A stretch of 32,156 nucleotides of DNA from Candidatus Saccharimonadota bacterium (GCA_028286345.1 JAQBRT010000002.1:1-32156); one strand, 5' to 3'. Positions 15,445 to 23,637 are shown, counted from the stretch's first letter. Notes: a model not told the origin generated them from the letters alone. Made by a program: numbers and translations.

Positions 15445-17382
15445 CTACAGTAAATCGAGCGGGTCTATGTCGTAGCTGCAATTGCCGGGTAGCTGCTTTA
15501 TAACATCTAAGAGCTGGGAGCGGTCGACGGCTTTGATGACTAACTGCCACTGGTATTTGTTTTGGAAGCGCTCGTAAAAACAGGGGGCGGGACCCTCGAC
15601 GCGGACTTTGGCGCCGGATGCTTCTATGTCGGCCCGCAGTTTTTCGGCGGCTTGCTCGGCGGCGCGAACTGAGGCGCGACGGACACTGACTTTAAGCAGG
15701 TAAACGTAGGGCGGGAACAAGAATTGCTCGCGGGCAGCCAGCTCGGCCGCCAAGAACGAAGCGTAGTCATTATCTAGTACGTACTTTAATACCGGATGGT
15801 CAGGGTGATATGTCTGGATGATGGCCCGGCCGGCCACATGGCCGCGGCCGATGCGGCCCACAACCTGAGATAAAAGCTGGAAGGTCCGCTCTTGGGATGA
15901 AAAATCTGGCAAGTACAGGCTTGTGTCTGCCAGTAGGACGCCAAGGACGCTTAACTTCGGTAGGTCGAGGCCTTTGGCTAGTAGTTGGGTACCAACAAGG
16001 ATGTCGACCTCACCAGCACGGATGGCGTCGTAGTGTTGCTCAAAGCGTTCTTCACGGGTGTTATCGGTGTCAAAACGGGCAACGCGGGCGTTTGGAAATA
16101 GCCGCTCAACTTCTTCGACAATCGCTTTGGTGCCAGCAGTTTTAAACATAATGTTGGTGTGGCCGCATTCTGGGCAGCTAGTGGGTGCGGAGGCGTGGTA
16201 GTTGCAGCTGTGGCAGCGCAACTGGTGGCTGTCGCCATGATAGGTCAGGGGTACATCGCAGTGAGGGCAGGTGGCCTGCCAGCCACAGTTCTCGCACATA
16301 ATAAGGCGGGCGGTCCCGCGGCGGTTCAAATACAACAGCGATTGTTCGCCGCGCCCAAGGGCGCCACTGATGGCATCCAGTAAAGGCTGGCTCATGAATG
16401 GTGAGCGGCCAAACAGGCCGTGCTCTTTGCGGTCAACAATTACCACCTCTGAGGCGGGGTGGACTCCGGCTTGGGCTAATTGCTGAAGCTTAATGATCGG
16501 CCGGCCTTTTTGCTCTGCCAAATAGTAGTCGCTAACAGATGGTGTAGCTGAGCCAAGTACCAGTGTGGCAATGCTTTGCTGGGTTAAGTACGAGGCCACG
16601 CGGCCAGTTTGGTACTGCGGCGCTTGTTCTTGTTTGTAGGCAGTCTCATGCGATTCATCAATAACGACCAGGCCGAGCTTGGTAACCGGACAAAACAGGG
16701 CAGAACGGGGGCCAATGACCACCAGCGGCTCCTTTGAGGTGAGGCATTTAAGCCAGGCTTTTTGGCGCTCGGCCGGGGCTTGCTGGGAGTGCAAAACTAC
16801 GACGCGGTCGCCAAATACGGCTTTAAAGTTAGTGGCCAGCTGCGACGTTAGGCTAATTTCTGGCGTTAGGATGATGGCTGACTTGCCGGCGGCAACAGCT
16901 AGGGCGGCCATTTCGATGTAGATACGGGTTTTGCCGCTGCCGGTGGTGCCGTGCAATATGTATGTGTCACGGGTAGTCATAACTTGCAGGGCAGCGGTTT
17001 GTTCGGCCGTTAAAGGTGGCAATTTGGATAAATCTGGTGCCGGTAGTTTGCCGGCAACCGCGGTGGCTACGTGTTTGTCAGTAAGCTTAGCCGGAATGAG
17101 CTGCTGGGTGATGATCCCGAGCGGCGCCGGGTAGAACAATTGCAGCCACTGGGCGGTCTTAATAAGCGGCGCCGGAATTGGTGGCAACTCGTAAATACGG
17201 GCGATGGGTTTGGTCGCAAAGCGTGGCGCGGTAGTTGTACCCGTCACTACACCGAGGACAATATCTTTTTGTAAAGGCACCTCCACGATGGTGCCAACAG
17301 AAACCCGTTCGGCTGAACTGTAGGTTAAGGGCTCACTCCCGTGGTAGCGGCTCGATCGCACCCATACAAAGTAATAAAACAT
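15445..17382 (-). CDS. priA: Primosomal protein N' (PriA helicase)
   Basis: A 645-aa superfamily-2 helicase that restarts stalled replication forks. ATG 17382 (MFYYFVWVRSS) is preferred over an upstream in-frame start at 17409 because TATACT lies 6 nt before it. It has an N-terminal DNA 3'-end-binding domain (about 1-105), Walker A GTTGSGKT (145-152), Walker B DESH (242-245; DEEH in E. coli), motif III GSATPS, and eight zinc-binding Cys at about 363, 366, 372, 375, 390, 393, 403 and 406 within the C-terminal helicase lobe. It is somewhat shorter than E. coli PriA (about 730 aa). All core elements are intact. Confidence 0.95.
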   Translation of the reverse strand: MFYYFVWVRSSRYHGSEPLTYSSAERVSVGTIVEVPLQKDIVLGVVTGTTTAPRFATKPIARIYELPPIPAPLIKTAQWLQLFYPAPLGIITQQLIPAKLTDKHVATAVAGKLPAPDLSKLPPLTAEQTAALQVMTTRDTYILHGTTGSGKTRIYIEMAALAVAAGKSAIILTPEISLTSQLATNFKAVFGDRVVVLHSQQAPAERQKAWLKCLTSKEPLVVIGPRSALFCPVTKLGLVVIDESHETAYKQEQAPQYQTGRVASYLTQQSIATLVLGSATPSVSDYYLAEQKGRPIIKLQQLAQAGVHPASEVVIVDRKEHGLFGRSPFMSQPLLDAISGALGRGEQSLLYLNRRGTARLIMCENCGWQATCPHCDVPLTYHGDSHQLRCHSCNYHASAPTSCPECGHTNIMFKTAGTKAIVEEVERLFPNARVARFDTDNTREERFEQHYDAIRAGEVDILVGTQLLAKGLDLPKLSVLGVLLADTSLYLPDFSSQERTFQLLSQVVGRIGRGHVAGRAIIQTYHPDHPVLKYVLDNDYASFLAAELAAREQFLFPPYVYLLKVSVRRASVRAAEQAAEKLRADIEASGAKVRVEGPAPCFYERFQNKYQWQLVIKAVDRSQLLDVIKQLPGNCSYDIDPLDLL

Positions 17383-17388
17383 ACCCGT

Positions 17389-17394
17389 AGTATA
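17389..17394 (-). promoter_or_regulatory. -10 box of priA (leaderless)
   Basis: TATACT on the minus strand, 6 nt before ATG 17382; no Shine-Dalgarno sequence. It lies in the divergent gap shared with the 17522 regulator. Confidence 0.5.
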
Positions 17395-17447
17395 GGCCTC
17401 TGCGGGCAATTCGTCACAAAAGTTAATACAAAGTTAAGAAAACCTAT

Positions 17448-17475
17448 TGCGAAAAAAATCGTAGCTAGCTATACT
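17448..17475 (+). promoter_or_regulatory. Promoter of the 17522 regulator
   Basis: TTGCGA at 17448, a 16-nt spacer and TATACT at 17470. The -10 box is embedded in the inverted repeat 17457-17481. Confidence 0.55.
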
Positions 17476-17481
17476 ACGATT
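17457..17481. promoter_or_regulatory. Candidate operator (8-bp inverted repeat)
   Basis: AATCGTAG (17457-17464) and CTACGATT (17474-17481) are perfect arms with a 9-nt spacer. They cover the -10 box of the 17522 winged-helix gene. A dimeric regulator bound here would block the promoter. A second small palindrome, TTGTT/AACAA, follows at 17486-17500. Confidence 0.55.
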
Positions 17482-17521
17482 AACGTTGTTCGTATAACAA
17501 TAAGAGGTTTCTGGAAAAGGT

Positions 17522-17812
17522 ATGTTAGACATTTTTATCACATCCCGTGTGCGCCGCAAGATCATTGTTATCTATGCCAAATATCCGGACTTTAAAACTC
17601 ACGTCCGTGGCCTCGCCAAACTCATCAAAGAGGACGCAGGCAACATCCAGCGCGAGCTTAAGCGCCTAGAAAAAGTCGGCTTCCTGATTAGCGAACGCCA
17701 GGGCAACACCAAGGTGTACTCCACTAACAAGCAGTTCCCGATCTTTAAAGAACTCCAGAGCATCGTCTTAAAATCGCAGAGAACTACTACCCAAAAGCGC
17801 GTAACAGGGTAA
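17522..17812 (+). CDS. Small winged-helix transcriptional regulator
   Basis: A 96-aa protein from ATG 17522 with AAAAGG just upstream. Residues about 10-80 read as a winged helix: VRGLAKLIKEDAGNIQRELK looks like helix-turn-helix with the recognition helix, followed by RLEKVGFLISERQGN and KVYSTN as the wing. A basic tail follows. It has no ligand or sensor domain. It is divergent from priA and upstream of rpsU. The inverted repeat on its own promoter suggests autoregulation. It resembles ArsR- or MarR-type folds in general, but I cannot name a subfamily or its targets. Confidence 0.75.
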   Translation: MLDIFITSRVRRKIIVIYAKYPDFKTHVRGLAKLIKEDAGNIQRELKRLEKVGFLISERQGNTKVYSTNKQFPIFKELQSIVLKSQRTTTQKRVTG

Positions 17813-17818
17813 AAAGGC

Positions 17819-17847
17819 TTGCAAAAGTCACCTCTGTACGCTACAAT
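17819..17847 (+). promoter_or_regulatory. Promoter of rpsU (leaderless)
   Basis: TTGCAA at 17819, a 17-nt spacer and TACAAT at 17842. ATG 17857 is 9 nt after the -10 box, with no ribosome binding site between. Confidence 0.6.
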
Positions 17848-17856
17848 CTACTCCTG

Positions 17857-18072
17857 ATGATACAAGTAACCCGCAAAGATTCTAAAGAATCACTAGAAAA
17901 CCTACTACGCCGCTTTAACCGCAAGGTTCAGCAATCTGGCGCTGTTGCCGTTGTTAAGTCCGGCCAGTATTTTGAGAAGCCAATCAGCAAGCGTGAACGC
18001 CGCAACAAGGCAATTATCCGCACTGAACGCAAGGCTATCAAGCTCAAGAAAATGAAGCTGGGACAGCGCTAA
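17857..18072 (+). CDS. rpsU: 30S ribosomal protein S21
   Basis: A 71-aa very basic protein. SLENLLRRFNRKVQQSG near the N-terminus and the C-terminal basic helix (YFEKPISKRERRNKA) are the S21 signature. S21 lies near the 30S platform beside the anti-Shine-Dalgarno region. It is predicted to be leaderless and heads a tight unit with yqeY, adk and map; the yqeY GTG starts 3 nt after its stop. Confidence 0.93.
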   Translation: MIQVTRKDSKESLENLLRRFNRKVQQSGAVAVVKSGQYFEKPISKRERRNKAIIRTERKAIKLKKMKLGQR

Positions 18073-18075
18073 ACT

Positions 18076-18537
18076 GTGGCTCAGTCACTCGAGCAGCGAC
18101 TGACCGATGATATCAAGACTGCTATGTTGGCAGGTGATAGCACAAAGGTCACGACCCTTCGTGGCCTTAAAGCCGCACTGTTAAATGCTAAAGTCGCCGA
18201 CGGCAGCCGCGACAGCGAGATGGCCGATGACCAAGTCATCCAGATCTTCAGCAAGGAAGCCAAAAAGCGCCAAGAAAGCGCCGATTTGTTTGCCCAAGGC
18301 GGCAACCAAGCCAAAGCAGATGCCGAGTTAACAGAGAAGTCCCTGATCGAAACTTTCCTACCGGCCCAATTATCACAAGACGATATTGCCAAATTAGTAG
18401 ATGAAGCCATTGCTGCCACCGGTGCTAGCGCACCAAGCGACATGGGCAAAGTTATTGGGTTTGTTAAAGCCAAAGCCGGCGCTACCGCCGATGGTTCCGT
18501 AATTGCTAAGCTTGCCAAAGAAAGGTTGAGTGCATGA
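18076..18537 (+). CDS. yqeY: YqeY / GatB-tail-like protein
   Basis: A 153-aa protein read from GTG 18076, 3 nt after the rpsU stop. SLEQRLTDDIKTAMLAGD, TLRGLKAALLNAKV and the C-terminal TGASAPSDMGKVIGFVKAK are characteristic of the YqeY family, which shares the helical tail domain of the amidotransferase subunit GatB. The rpsU-yqeY neighbourhood is widespread. Its exact role is unsettled; a link to tRNA or aminoacylation control is suggested by the GatB-like fold. The stop overlaps the adk start (ATGA at 18534-18537). Confidence 0.88.
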   Translation: MAQSLEQRLTDDIKTAMLAGDSTKVTTLRGLKAALLNAKVADGSRDSEMADDQVIQIFSKEAKKRQESADLFAQGGNQAKADAELTEKSLIETFLPAQLSQDDIAKLVDEAIAATGASAPSDMGKVIGFVKAKAGATADGSVIAKLAKERLSA

Positions 18538-19067
18538 TTATTCTAATGGGTGTTGCCGGAGCAGGAAAGAGCATGCAGGGCCGCCTGTTTGCCGATGAAC
18601 ACGGCTACGCCTGGGTCTCCACTGGCGAACTATTCCGCGTTCTGGTCACCGGCGAACGCCGGGCCGAGATGCTCTCGGGCAAGCTCCTCAGCGACGAAGA
18701 AGTTATCGAGCTGGTCGACAAGACCCTCAAGCTCATCGACCTCAATGAAGAGTTCTTGCTAGACGGCTTCCCCCGCACCAAAGTCCAGGCTGACTGGCTG
18801 CTTAACGAAGTTAAAGCTGGCCGCCTCAACCTGACAGCTATCTTTAACCTGACCGCTACCCGTGAGGTAGTTAAGAAGCGCCTACTGGCCCGTGGCCGCC
18901 AGGACGATACCGAAGAAGCCATCGAACGCCGCTTCCAAGAATTTGAAACCATGACCATGCCAATCGTTGATTACCTCCACCAAAACGGTGCCCCCGTTTA
19001 CGAAATTGACGCCGACCAAGACCCAATCACCGTCCACGATGCCATCATGGACCTCTTAAACAAGTAA
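18534..19067 (+). CDS. adk: Adenylate kinase-like nucleoside monophosphate kinase, short-LID form
   Basis: A 177-aa P-loop kinase overlapping yqeY by 4 nt. P-loop GVAGAGKS (6-13), STGELFR (29-35) in the NMP-binding region, LLDGFPRTKVQA (75-86), and R120/R122 with DD124-125 before ERRFQEF all match adenylate kinase. The LID is of the short type, so no zinc-finger LID; full bacterial Adk is about 215 aa. The P-loop differs from the usual GxPGxGKGTQ (Ala for Pro, KSM for KGT), so a preference for another nucleotide cannot be excluded. adk-map order is conserved in many bacteria, which favours true Adk. Confidence 0.82.
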   Translation: MIILMGVAGAGKSMQGRLFADEHGYAWVSTGELFRVLVTGERRAEMLSGKLLSDEEVIELVDKTLKLIDLNEEFLLDGFPRTKVQADWLLNEVKAGRLNLTAIFNLTATREVVKKRLLARGRQDDTEEAIERRFQEFETMTMPIVDYLHQNGAPVYEIDADQDPITVHDAIMDLLNK

Positions 19068-19071
19068 CTTT

Positions 19072-19827
19072 ATGCAGACCCGCATCAAAACCAAAGCCGA
19101 AATTGCCGCCATGCGCGAAAGCGGCCGTCAGACGGCCATGGTGTTAAACGTGCTTGTCCAGAGTGTTAAACCCGGCATGAGCACGGCCGACCTGGACGCG
19201 ATTGCCGTTACCGAACTAGAAAAACTTGGCGGCAAGCCGGCCTTTTTGGGCTACCAAGGCTTTCCAGCCACACTATGCGTCTCTGTTAATGACGAAGTCG
19301 TCCACGGCATCCCATCGCCAGAGCGCATTATCCAAGAGGGCGACATTGTCAGCATGGATTACGGCGTGGTGTGGCAGGGCATGGTCACCGACGCCGCCCG
19401 CAGCGTCGTCGCCGGCAAGCCCAAGCAAAAACGCCACGCCGAGCTGGTTGAGCGCACCCGCCAATCCATGGAAGCCGGCATCATGGCTGTCCATGACCGC
19501 GTCCGCACCGGTGATATTGGCTCTTCAGTTCAAGCCGTTCTAGATAAATTTAAATACGGCATCGTCCGCGACCTAGTCGGCCACGGCGTTGGCCACGAAC
19601 TCCACGAAGATCCCAACATCCCCAACTACGGCCGCGCTAACACCGGTCCATGGCTCGACGCCGGCATGACGATTGCCATCGAACCAATGGCCACTCTCGG
19701 CACCGACCGCGTCTACGTTGCCGACGACGGCTGGACTATTTTGACCCAAGACGGCTCGTGGGCCGCCCACTTCGAAAACACCGTCCTCATCACCGCTGAT
19801 GGCGCCGAAGTCCTCACTGAACTCTAG
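19072..19827 (+). CDS. map: Methionine aminopeptidase type I
   Basis: A 251-aa dinuclear metalloprotease that removes the initiator Met after deformylation. Metal ligands are all present: D96, D107, H171, E204 and E235, with H79 in the substrate pocket (DEVVHGIPS) and GHGVGHELHEDP at 170-181. It starts 4 nt after the adk stop as the last gene of the rpsU unit. It has no N-terminal SH3-binding or zinc extension, so it is the short type Ia form. With def and fmt nearby, the window holds most of the N-terminal Met cycle. Confidence 0.95.
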   Translation: MQTRIKTKAEIAAMRESGRQTAMVLNVLVQSVKPGMSTADLDAIAVTELEKLGGKPAFLGYQGFPATLCVSVNDEVVHGIPSPERIIQEGDIVSMDYGVVWQGMVTDAARSVVAGKPKQKRHAELVERTRQSMEAGIMAVHDRVRTGDIGSSVQAVLDKFKYGIVRDLVGHGVGHELHEDPNIPNYGRANTGPWLDAGMTIAIEPMATLGTDRVYVADDGWTILTQDGSWAAHFENTVLITADGAEVLTEL

Positions 19828-19841
19828 TTTTCACTGACTTA

Positions 19842-19897
19842 AAAATAGCAAATCCCATAGATGATATATGTATATCGTATAAGGTATTTGCTGTTTT
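19842..19897 (+). terminator. Palindromic element C, terminator-like, after map
   Basis: A 44-bp element (19848-19891) starting GCAAATCCCATAG and ending ATAAGGTATTTGC, with an AT palindrome core. An A run before it and a T run after it extend the stem and make it a good intrinsic terminator for the rpsU-map unit. It is 36/44 identical to element D at 23638. Confidence 0.6.
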
Positions 19898-19949
19898 TAT
19901 GTAAGCAAAAGTGATAAGAAGTATGACAATGGAATAAGCGTGGCCGCGT

Positions 19950-19984
19950 GCGGCGGGGTGGCTTGTGGCCATGATCCCCGCCGC
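19950..19984 (-). terminator. GC-rich hairpin after the cassette gene
   Basis: GCGGCGGGG (19950-19958) and CCCCGCCGC (19976-19984) are perfect 9-bp arms with an inner TGGC/GCCA stem. It lies just past the stop of the minus-strand gene at 19996. There is no T tract, so it could be a transcript-end stabiliser rather than a classic terminator. Confidence 0.5.
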
Positions 19985-19995
19985 CGCGAGCCCAG

Positions 19996-20667
19996 TTACG
20001 AACCAGCTTCCTGGCTCATGCTTGTCGAGCCACAGCCCTCACAGACGTAGGCTTCCAGTCCGGCGGGCCGCATTTTGGTGCCACAGGTGATGCAAAGCAG
20101 GCCGTCGCCTGGGGTGGTGTCTTGCCAGACGCGGCGGGGCAGTCTTTGCGCGGGTGCCTGGTAGTAGTGCGCAAAGGGCAGCCATTGCATCATGATGGAC
20201 TTGAACGGAGCGCTCTTAGCGAGCTCTTCTGCCATCAGTACGACCCGTACTTGCATCAGGATGTTGTCCCATGAGACCTGACCGATGCGCGTACGAGGCG
20301 ATTCACCTTCGATTGCTAGACCGCTTTTCTTGTTGATTGCTGACATGAGATCACGCTCGGCGTAGCGGTAGTACTCCGAAGTGCCATACCAGCGCTCGAG
20401 CCGCTTGAACGACCAGTCTTCGAACCTGAACAGGAGCTGGTAGCGGTACTCGGGGTTGTCAGGCTCGAGCAGCCACTGAAAGTTGTCGGCGTCCTTGGAC
20501 AGGTCGATACTGCACCGAACCGGGCTTGTGCCAAACAGGCTGGCCAGCACTTCGTTGTTGGAGCTCAGATAGCTCTGAGTCCCCTCATGGCAATCGAACA
20601 TCAGCACGATCGGCGGAACAGGATTGTTGTCCTCTCCGGGATCGGGCTGTAGAACAGTTGTGGTCAT
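19996..20667 (-). CDS. Orphan protein with C-terminal zinc ribbon, inside the inverted-repeat cassette
   Basis: A 223-aa protein from ATG 20667 with AGAAGG 7 nt upstream; that is a Shine-Dalgarno start, unlike the leaderless ftsA next door. It is Trp/Tyr/Arg-rich in the middle (residues 74-105), with PPIVLMFDCHEGTQ near the start and four Cys at 192, 195, 209 and 212 forming a CxxC-x13-CxxC zinc ribbon. There is no signal peptide or membrane segment. The coding sequence looks more GC-rich than its neighbours, and the gene is isolated on the opposite strand between two housekeeping units. I recognise no family. Nucleic-acid binding through the ribbon is possible. Confidence 0.72.
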   Translation of the reverse strand: MTTTVLQPDPGEDNNPVPPIVLMFDCHEGTQSYLSSNNEVLASLFGTSPVRCSIDLSKDADNFQWLLEPDNPEYRYQLLFRFEDWSFKRLERWYGTSEYYRYAERDLMSAINKKSGLAIEGESPRTRIGQVSWDNILMQVRVVLMAEELAKSAPFKSIMMQWLPFAHYYQAPAQRLPRRVWQDTTPGDGLLCITCGTKMRPAGLEAYVCEGCGSTSMSQEAGS

Positions 20668-20705
20668 GTCTAAACCTTCTGCTAACTACTGGTGGTTCCA
20701 GTCGC

Positions 20706-20734
20706 GCTCGCAAAGCACGGTATGCGCTGCGAGC
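20706..20734. other. Hairpin upstream of the cassette gene
   Basis: GCTCGCA (20706-20712) and TGCGAGC (20728-20734) form a perfect 7-bp stem with a 15-nt loop, just inside the right inverted repeat and upstream of the gene at 20667. It could be an operator or a structural end of the cassette. Confidence 0.4.
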
Positions 20735-20818
20735 ACGGCTGGAAAGCTTATTCCATTGTCAAAGGGCGATTCTCAACCTCCCGAAGAGGGAAAATCTATT
20801 TGTATCGTAACACCTTGC

Positions 20819-20848
20819 TTGCCATGAGCGAAGCAATAGCGCTATACT
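20819..20848 (+). promoter_or_regulatory. Promoter of ftsA (leaderless)
   Basis: TTGCCA at 20819, an 18-nt spacer and TATACT at 20843. ATG 20858 lies 9 nt after the -10 box; there is no ribosome binding site. It is outside the inverted-repeat cassette. Confidence 0.6.
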
Positions 20849-20857
20849 GATGACCAG

Positions 20858-22081
20858 ATGAACCAAGAATATTTCGTTGGTCTAGACGTCGGCACTTCTG
20901 CCGTACGGTGTGTTGTCGGCATGTACGATCCGAACGGCGGAGCCATGCCGTCGATTATTGGCCATGGCACAGCGCCAAACCAGGGCATGCGCCGTGGCAC
21001 TGTGGTGCATGTTGATGACGTTGCAGATGCAATTGTTCGGGCAGTAACAGAGGCCGAGCGCATATCCGGCAAGTCGATTAAACGGGCAACAGTTAACGTT
21101 AATGGCGGCCACGTAACTGGTATTAACAGCGAGGGCGTCATTGCCATCAGCGCTGCCAACAGGGAGATATCAGCCGAAGACCGCCTGCGTGTCGAAGAAG
21201 CCGCTACCATTGTTAATCTGCCGCCTAACCGCGAGATCGTTCAGTTCTTTGCCAAAAACTACAGCCTGGACGGCCAGCGCAACATTAAAGACCCGGTTGG
21301 CATGCAAGGTGTTCGCTTAGAAGTTGACGCCCATATTGTTACAGCCAGCTCGCCAAACCTGCGTAACCTCGACATGGCGCTAGAAAAAGCCGAAATTATG
21401 CCTTCTCACCACACCGTTGCTAGCCTGGCTGCCGCTGAAGCAGTGCTGACGCGCCAGCAAAAAGAAGCCGGCGTGGCCCTGGTCGACATCGGTGCCGGCA
21501 CCACCAACATCATTGTTTTTGAAGATGGTGAGGTGCAGCACGTGGCCGTACTGCCACTTGGCGGCCAGCACATCACCAACGACTTGGCGATTGGCCTCAA
21601 AACCGACCTAGACGTGGCCGAACAGGTTAAATTGCACTACGCCGACCTCCACAAAACCCCCAAGAAGATGAATGCTATGGTCAAAGTCGGCGACAAAGCC
21701 TACAACTTTACCTTTGAAGAAATCACTATGATCATCGAAGCCCGGGTCGAAGAGCTTTTAGAATACGTCGACAAAGAGTTCCAAAAGATCAAACGCTCGC
21801 GCAAGCTGCCGGGCGGGGTAGTTCTAACTGGCGGCACAGCCAACATTCCGGGCATAGACGAGTTTGCCCGTGAGCATTTGCAACTGCCAGCCCGCATTGG
21901 CAAGCTCGAAAATATTGGCGGCCTGGTCGATACAGTGGAAGACAAAGCCTTTACAACTGTCGTTGGCTTGATGCTGCTCGACATGCTGCTGCTCCCAGCA
22001 CTGCCAGCCGGGTTTGGTACTAAGAATAGCCAAAGTGCCCGGGCCTTACTAGATGGACTATTCGGTAAGCTGAAGCGCTAA
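20858..22081 (+). CDS. ftsA: Cell division protein FtsA
   Basis: A 407-aa actin-like ATPase that tethers FtsZ to the membrane. GLDVGTSAVRCVVG at the N-terminus is the phosphate-1 motif, DIGAGTTNIIVF (about 210-221) phosphate 2, and VVLTGGTANIPGIDEFA (about 325-341) the adenosine motif. The 1C (SHS2) domain falls around residues 85-165. The C-terminal end ALLDGLFGKLKR looks like the usual amphipathic membrane-targeting helix. It is followed by a terminator and by ftsZ with its own promoter, so ftsA and ftsZ are adjacent but separately transcribed. Confidence 0.95.
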   Translation: MNQEYFVGLDVGTSAVRCVVGMYDPNGGAMPSIIGHGTAPNQGMRRGTVVHVDDVADAIVRAVTEAERISGKSIKRATVNVNGGHVTGINSEGVIAISAANREISAEDRLRVEEAATIVNLPPNREIVQFFAKNYSLDGQRNIKDPVGMQGVRLEVDAHIVTASSPNLRNLDMALEKAEIMPSHHTVASLAAAEAVLTRQQKEAGVALVDIGAGTTNIIVFEDGEVQHVAVLPLGGQHITNDLAIGLKTDLDVAEQVKLHYADLHKTPKKMNAMVKVGDKAYNFTFEEITMIIEARVEELLEYVDKEFQKIKRSRKLPGGVVLTGGTANIPGIDEFAREHLQLPARIGKLENIGGLVDTVEDKAFTTVVGLMLLDMLLLPALPAGFGTKNSQSARALLDGLFGKLKR

Positions 22082-22107
22082 CGACGAACACAAATCTGCA
22101 CGTACCC

Positions 22108-22129
22108 GCCCGCTGCAATGCGGGCTTTT
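22108..22129 (+). terminator. Terminator after ftsA
   Basis: GCCCGC, loop TGCAAT, GCGGGC, then TTTT. Confidence 0.8.
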
Positions 22130-22201
22130 GTATACAAAAATGATGCTGCCTAAAACTTGAGCACTCAGCTTAATTTCGGCTAAAACTGCCGTATAAATTT
22201 G

Positions 22202-22231
22202 TTGCACTTTACGGGGTACGTACGGTATAGT
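22202..22231 (+). promoter_or_regulatory. Promoter of ftsZ
   Basis: TTGCAC at 22202, an 18-nt spacer and TATAGT at 22226. The predicted leader of about 20 nt carries GAGGG before ATG 22259. Confidence 0.6.
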
Positions 22232-22258
22232 GTGGACATAAGTATATAAGAGGGACCT

Positions 22259-23581
22259 ATGCCACAAGTCGTCGAACCAGCTATCGAAACATTCGCACAG
22301 ATTAAAGTTATTGGTGTGGGCGGTGCTGGTGGCGCTGCCATTAACCGCATGGTTGATGCCGGCGTAGATGGCGTAGAGTTCATCGCCATCAATACAGATG
22401 CCCAAGCTTTGCACCACAGCAAAGCCAACAAAAAGATCCACATTGGCAAAGACGCCACCCGTGGCCTTGGTGCCGGTGCCGACCCAGACGTTGGTGAGCT
22501 GGCCGCAGAAGAATCATCCAACGAAATCCGTGCAGCAATCGAAGGTGCCGACATGGTCTTTATTACCATCGGGGCAGGCGGCGGCACAGGTAGTGGCGCC
22601 GGCCATGTAGTTGCCAGCCTCGCCAAAGAGCTAGACATTCTAGTCGTGGGCTTTGCTACCAAGCCATTCGCATTTGAAGGCGAAAAGCGCCGCAAGAACG
22701 CCGACATTGCCATCGACAAACTGCGTTCAGCCGTCGATACATTGATCATTATCCCTAACGACCGCTTGCTACAAACTATCGACCGCGACACCCCTTTAAT
22801 GGAAGCCTTTAAAGTTGCCGATGACGTCTTACGTCAAGGCGTCCAGGGTATCTCTGACTTGATCACCGTCCATGGCCTGATTAACCTAGACTTTGCCGAC
22901 GTTAAAGCCGTTATGAGCAACGCCGGATCAGCCCTGATGGGTATTGGCCGCGCCGCTGGCGACGACCGCGCCGTAGAGGCCGCCAAGCAAGCCATCGAAT
23001 CACCACTTTTGGAAGTTTCAATCGACGGTGCCCGCGGCATCCTGTTTAACGTCATCGGTGGCAACGACCTGGCCATGCACGAAATCAACGCCGCCGCCGA
23101 AACCATTACCACCGCCGCCGACCCAGAAGCCAATATTATCTTTGGTGCCACCATCAACCCGCAGCTTGAAGGCGAGATCATCATTACGGTTGTAGCCACC
23201 GGCTTCGATGCCAGCTACTATGCCAGTACCCGTGCCGCCGATGCCCCAGCAGCTGCACCGTCACCGTTCACCGCCACCACACCAGTTTCAACCGCCCAAG
23301 ACGAGAAGACCCTAGGCGAAATTGACATGACCCTGGATGAGAACAAAGAAGAAGACCACGCTGACTTCACCACCGACACGCCAATGCCAAACATCTGGGC
23401 GCTCCACGACCACGACGAAGAAGACAAGGAAGACAAAGACGACGGCAAGTCGTCTGACGACACAGATCCAGTTATCAGCAGCGCCATGGAAGATGACCTT
23501 GAGAAGCCATCATTCCTGCGCCGCCTAGCTAAGCGCAACCGGGACAACCCAGCCGCTAGCGACAAAAAAGACGAAGAATAG
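22259..23581 (+). CDS. ftsZ: Cell division protein FtsZ
   Basis: A 440-aa tubulin-like GTPase forming the division ring. [15 protein letters not shown] (18-32) and the tubulin signature GGGTGSG (107-113) bind [14 protein letters not shown] is the T7 catalytic loop. The globular core ends near residue 325. A long linker rich in Asp/Glu/Lys ([17 protein letters not shown]) follows, then [12 protein letters not shown], matching the conserved C-terminal peptide that binds FtsA, and a short charged tail. The linker is more acidic than usual. ATG 22259 has a GAGGG ribosome binding site. Confidence 0.97.
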   Translation: MPQVVEPAIETFAQIKVIGVGGAGGAAINRMVDAGVDGVEFIAINTDAQALHHSKANKKIHIGKDATRGLGAGADPDVGELAAEESSNEIRAAIEGADMVFITIGAGGGTGSGAGHVVASLAKELDILVVGFATKPFAFEGEKRRKNADIAIDKLRSAVDTLIIIPNDRLLQTIDRDTPLMEAFKVADDVLRQGVQGISDLITVHGLINLDFADVKAVMSNAGSALMGIGRAAGDDRAVEAAKQAIESPLLEVSIDGARGILFNVIGGNDLAMHEINAAAETITTAADPEANIIFGATINPQLEGEIIITVVATGFDASYYASTRAADAPAAAPSPFTATTPVSTAQDEKTLGEIDMTLDENKEEDHADFTTDTPMPNIWALHDHDEEDKEDKDDGKSSDDTDPVISSAMEDDLEKPSFLRRLAKRNRDNPAASDKKDEE

Positions 23582-23600
23582 CCTTTTTGGTCAAGCAGGA

Positions 23601-23624
23601 AGGGCCCCACAAGGGGCTCTTTTT
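23601..23624 (+). terminator. Terminator after ftsZ
   Basis: AGGGCCCC, loop ACAA, GGGGCTCT, then TTTT; an 8-bp stem with one mismatch. Confidence 0.8.
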
Positions 23625-23637
23625 ACATACAAAATGA

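Larger units (their letters stand above)
19924..20761. mobile_element. Inverted-repeat-bounded cassette with one orphan gene
   Basis: A perfect 16-bp inverted repeat, TGACAATGGAATAAGC (19924-19939) and its reverse complement (20746-20761), encloses the minus-strand gene at 19996-20667 and its flanking hairpins. The cassette is 838 bp, lies between map and ftsA, and is locally GC-rich. No transposase and no clear target-site duplication are visible, so mobility is an inference; a non-autonomous element or an acquired cassette are both possible. Confidence 0.35.

Noticed and set aside
19924-20761. Complete insertion sequence
   Set aside because: The enclosed protein has no transposase motif, and no target-site duplication is visible at the ends; it is kept only as a tentative cassette.
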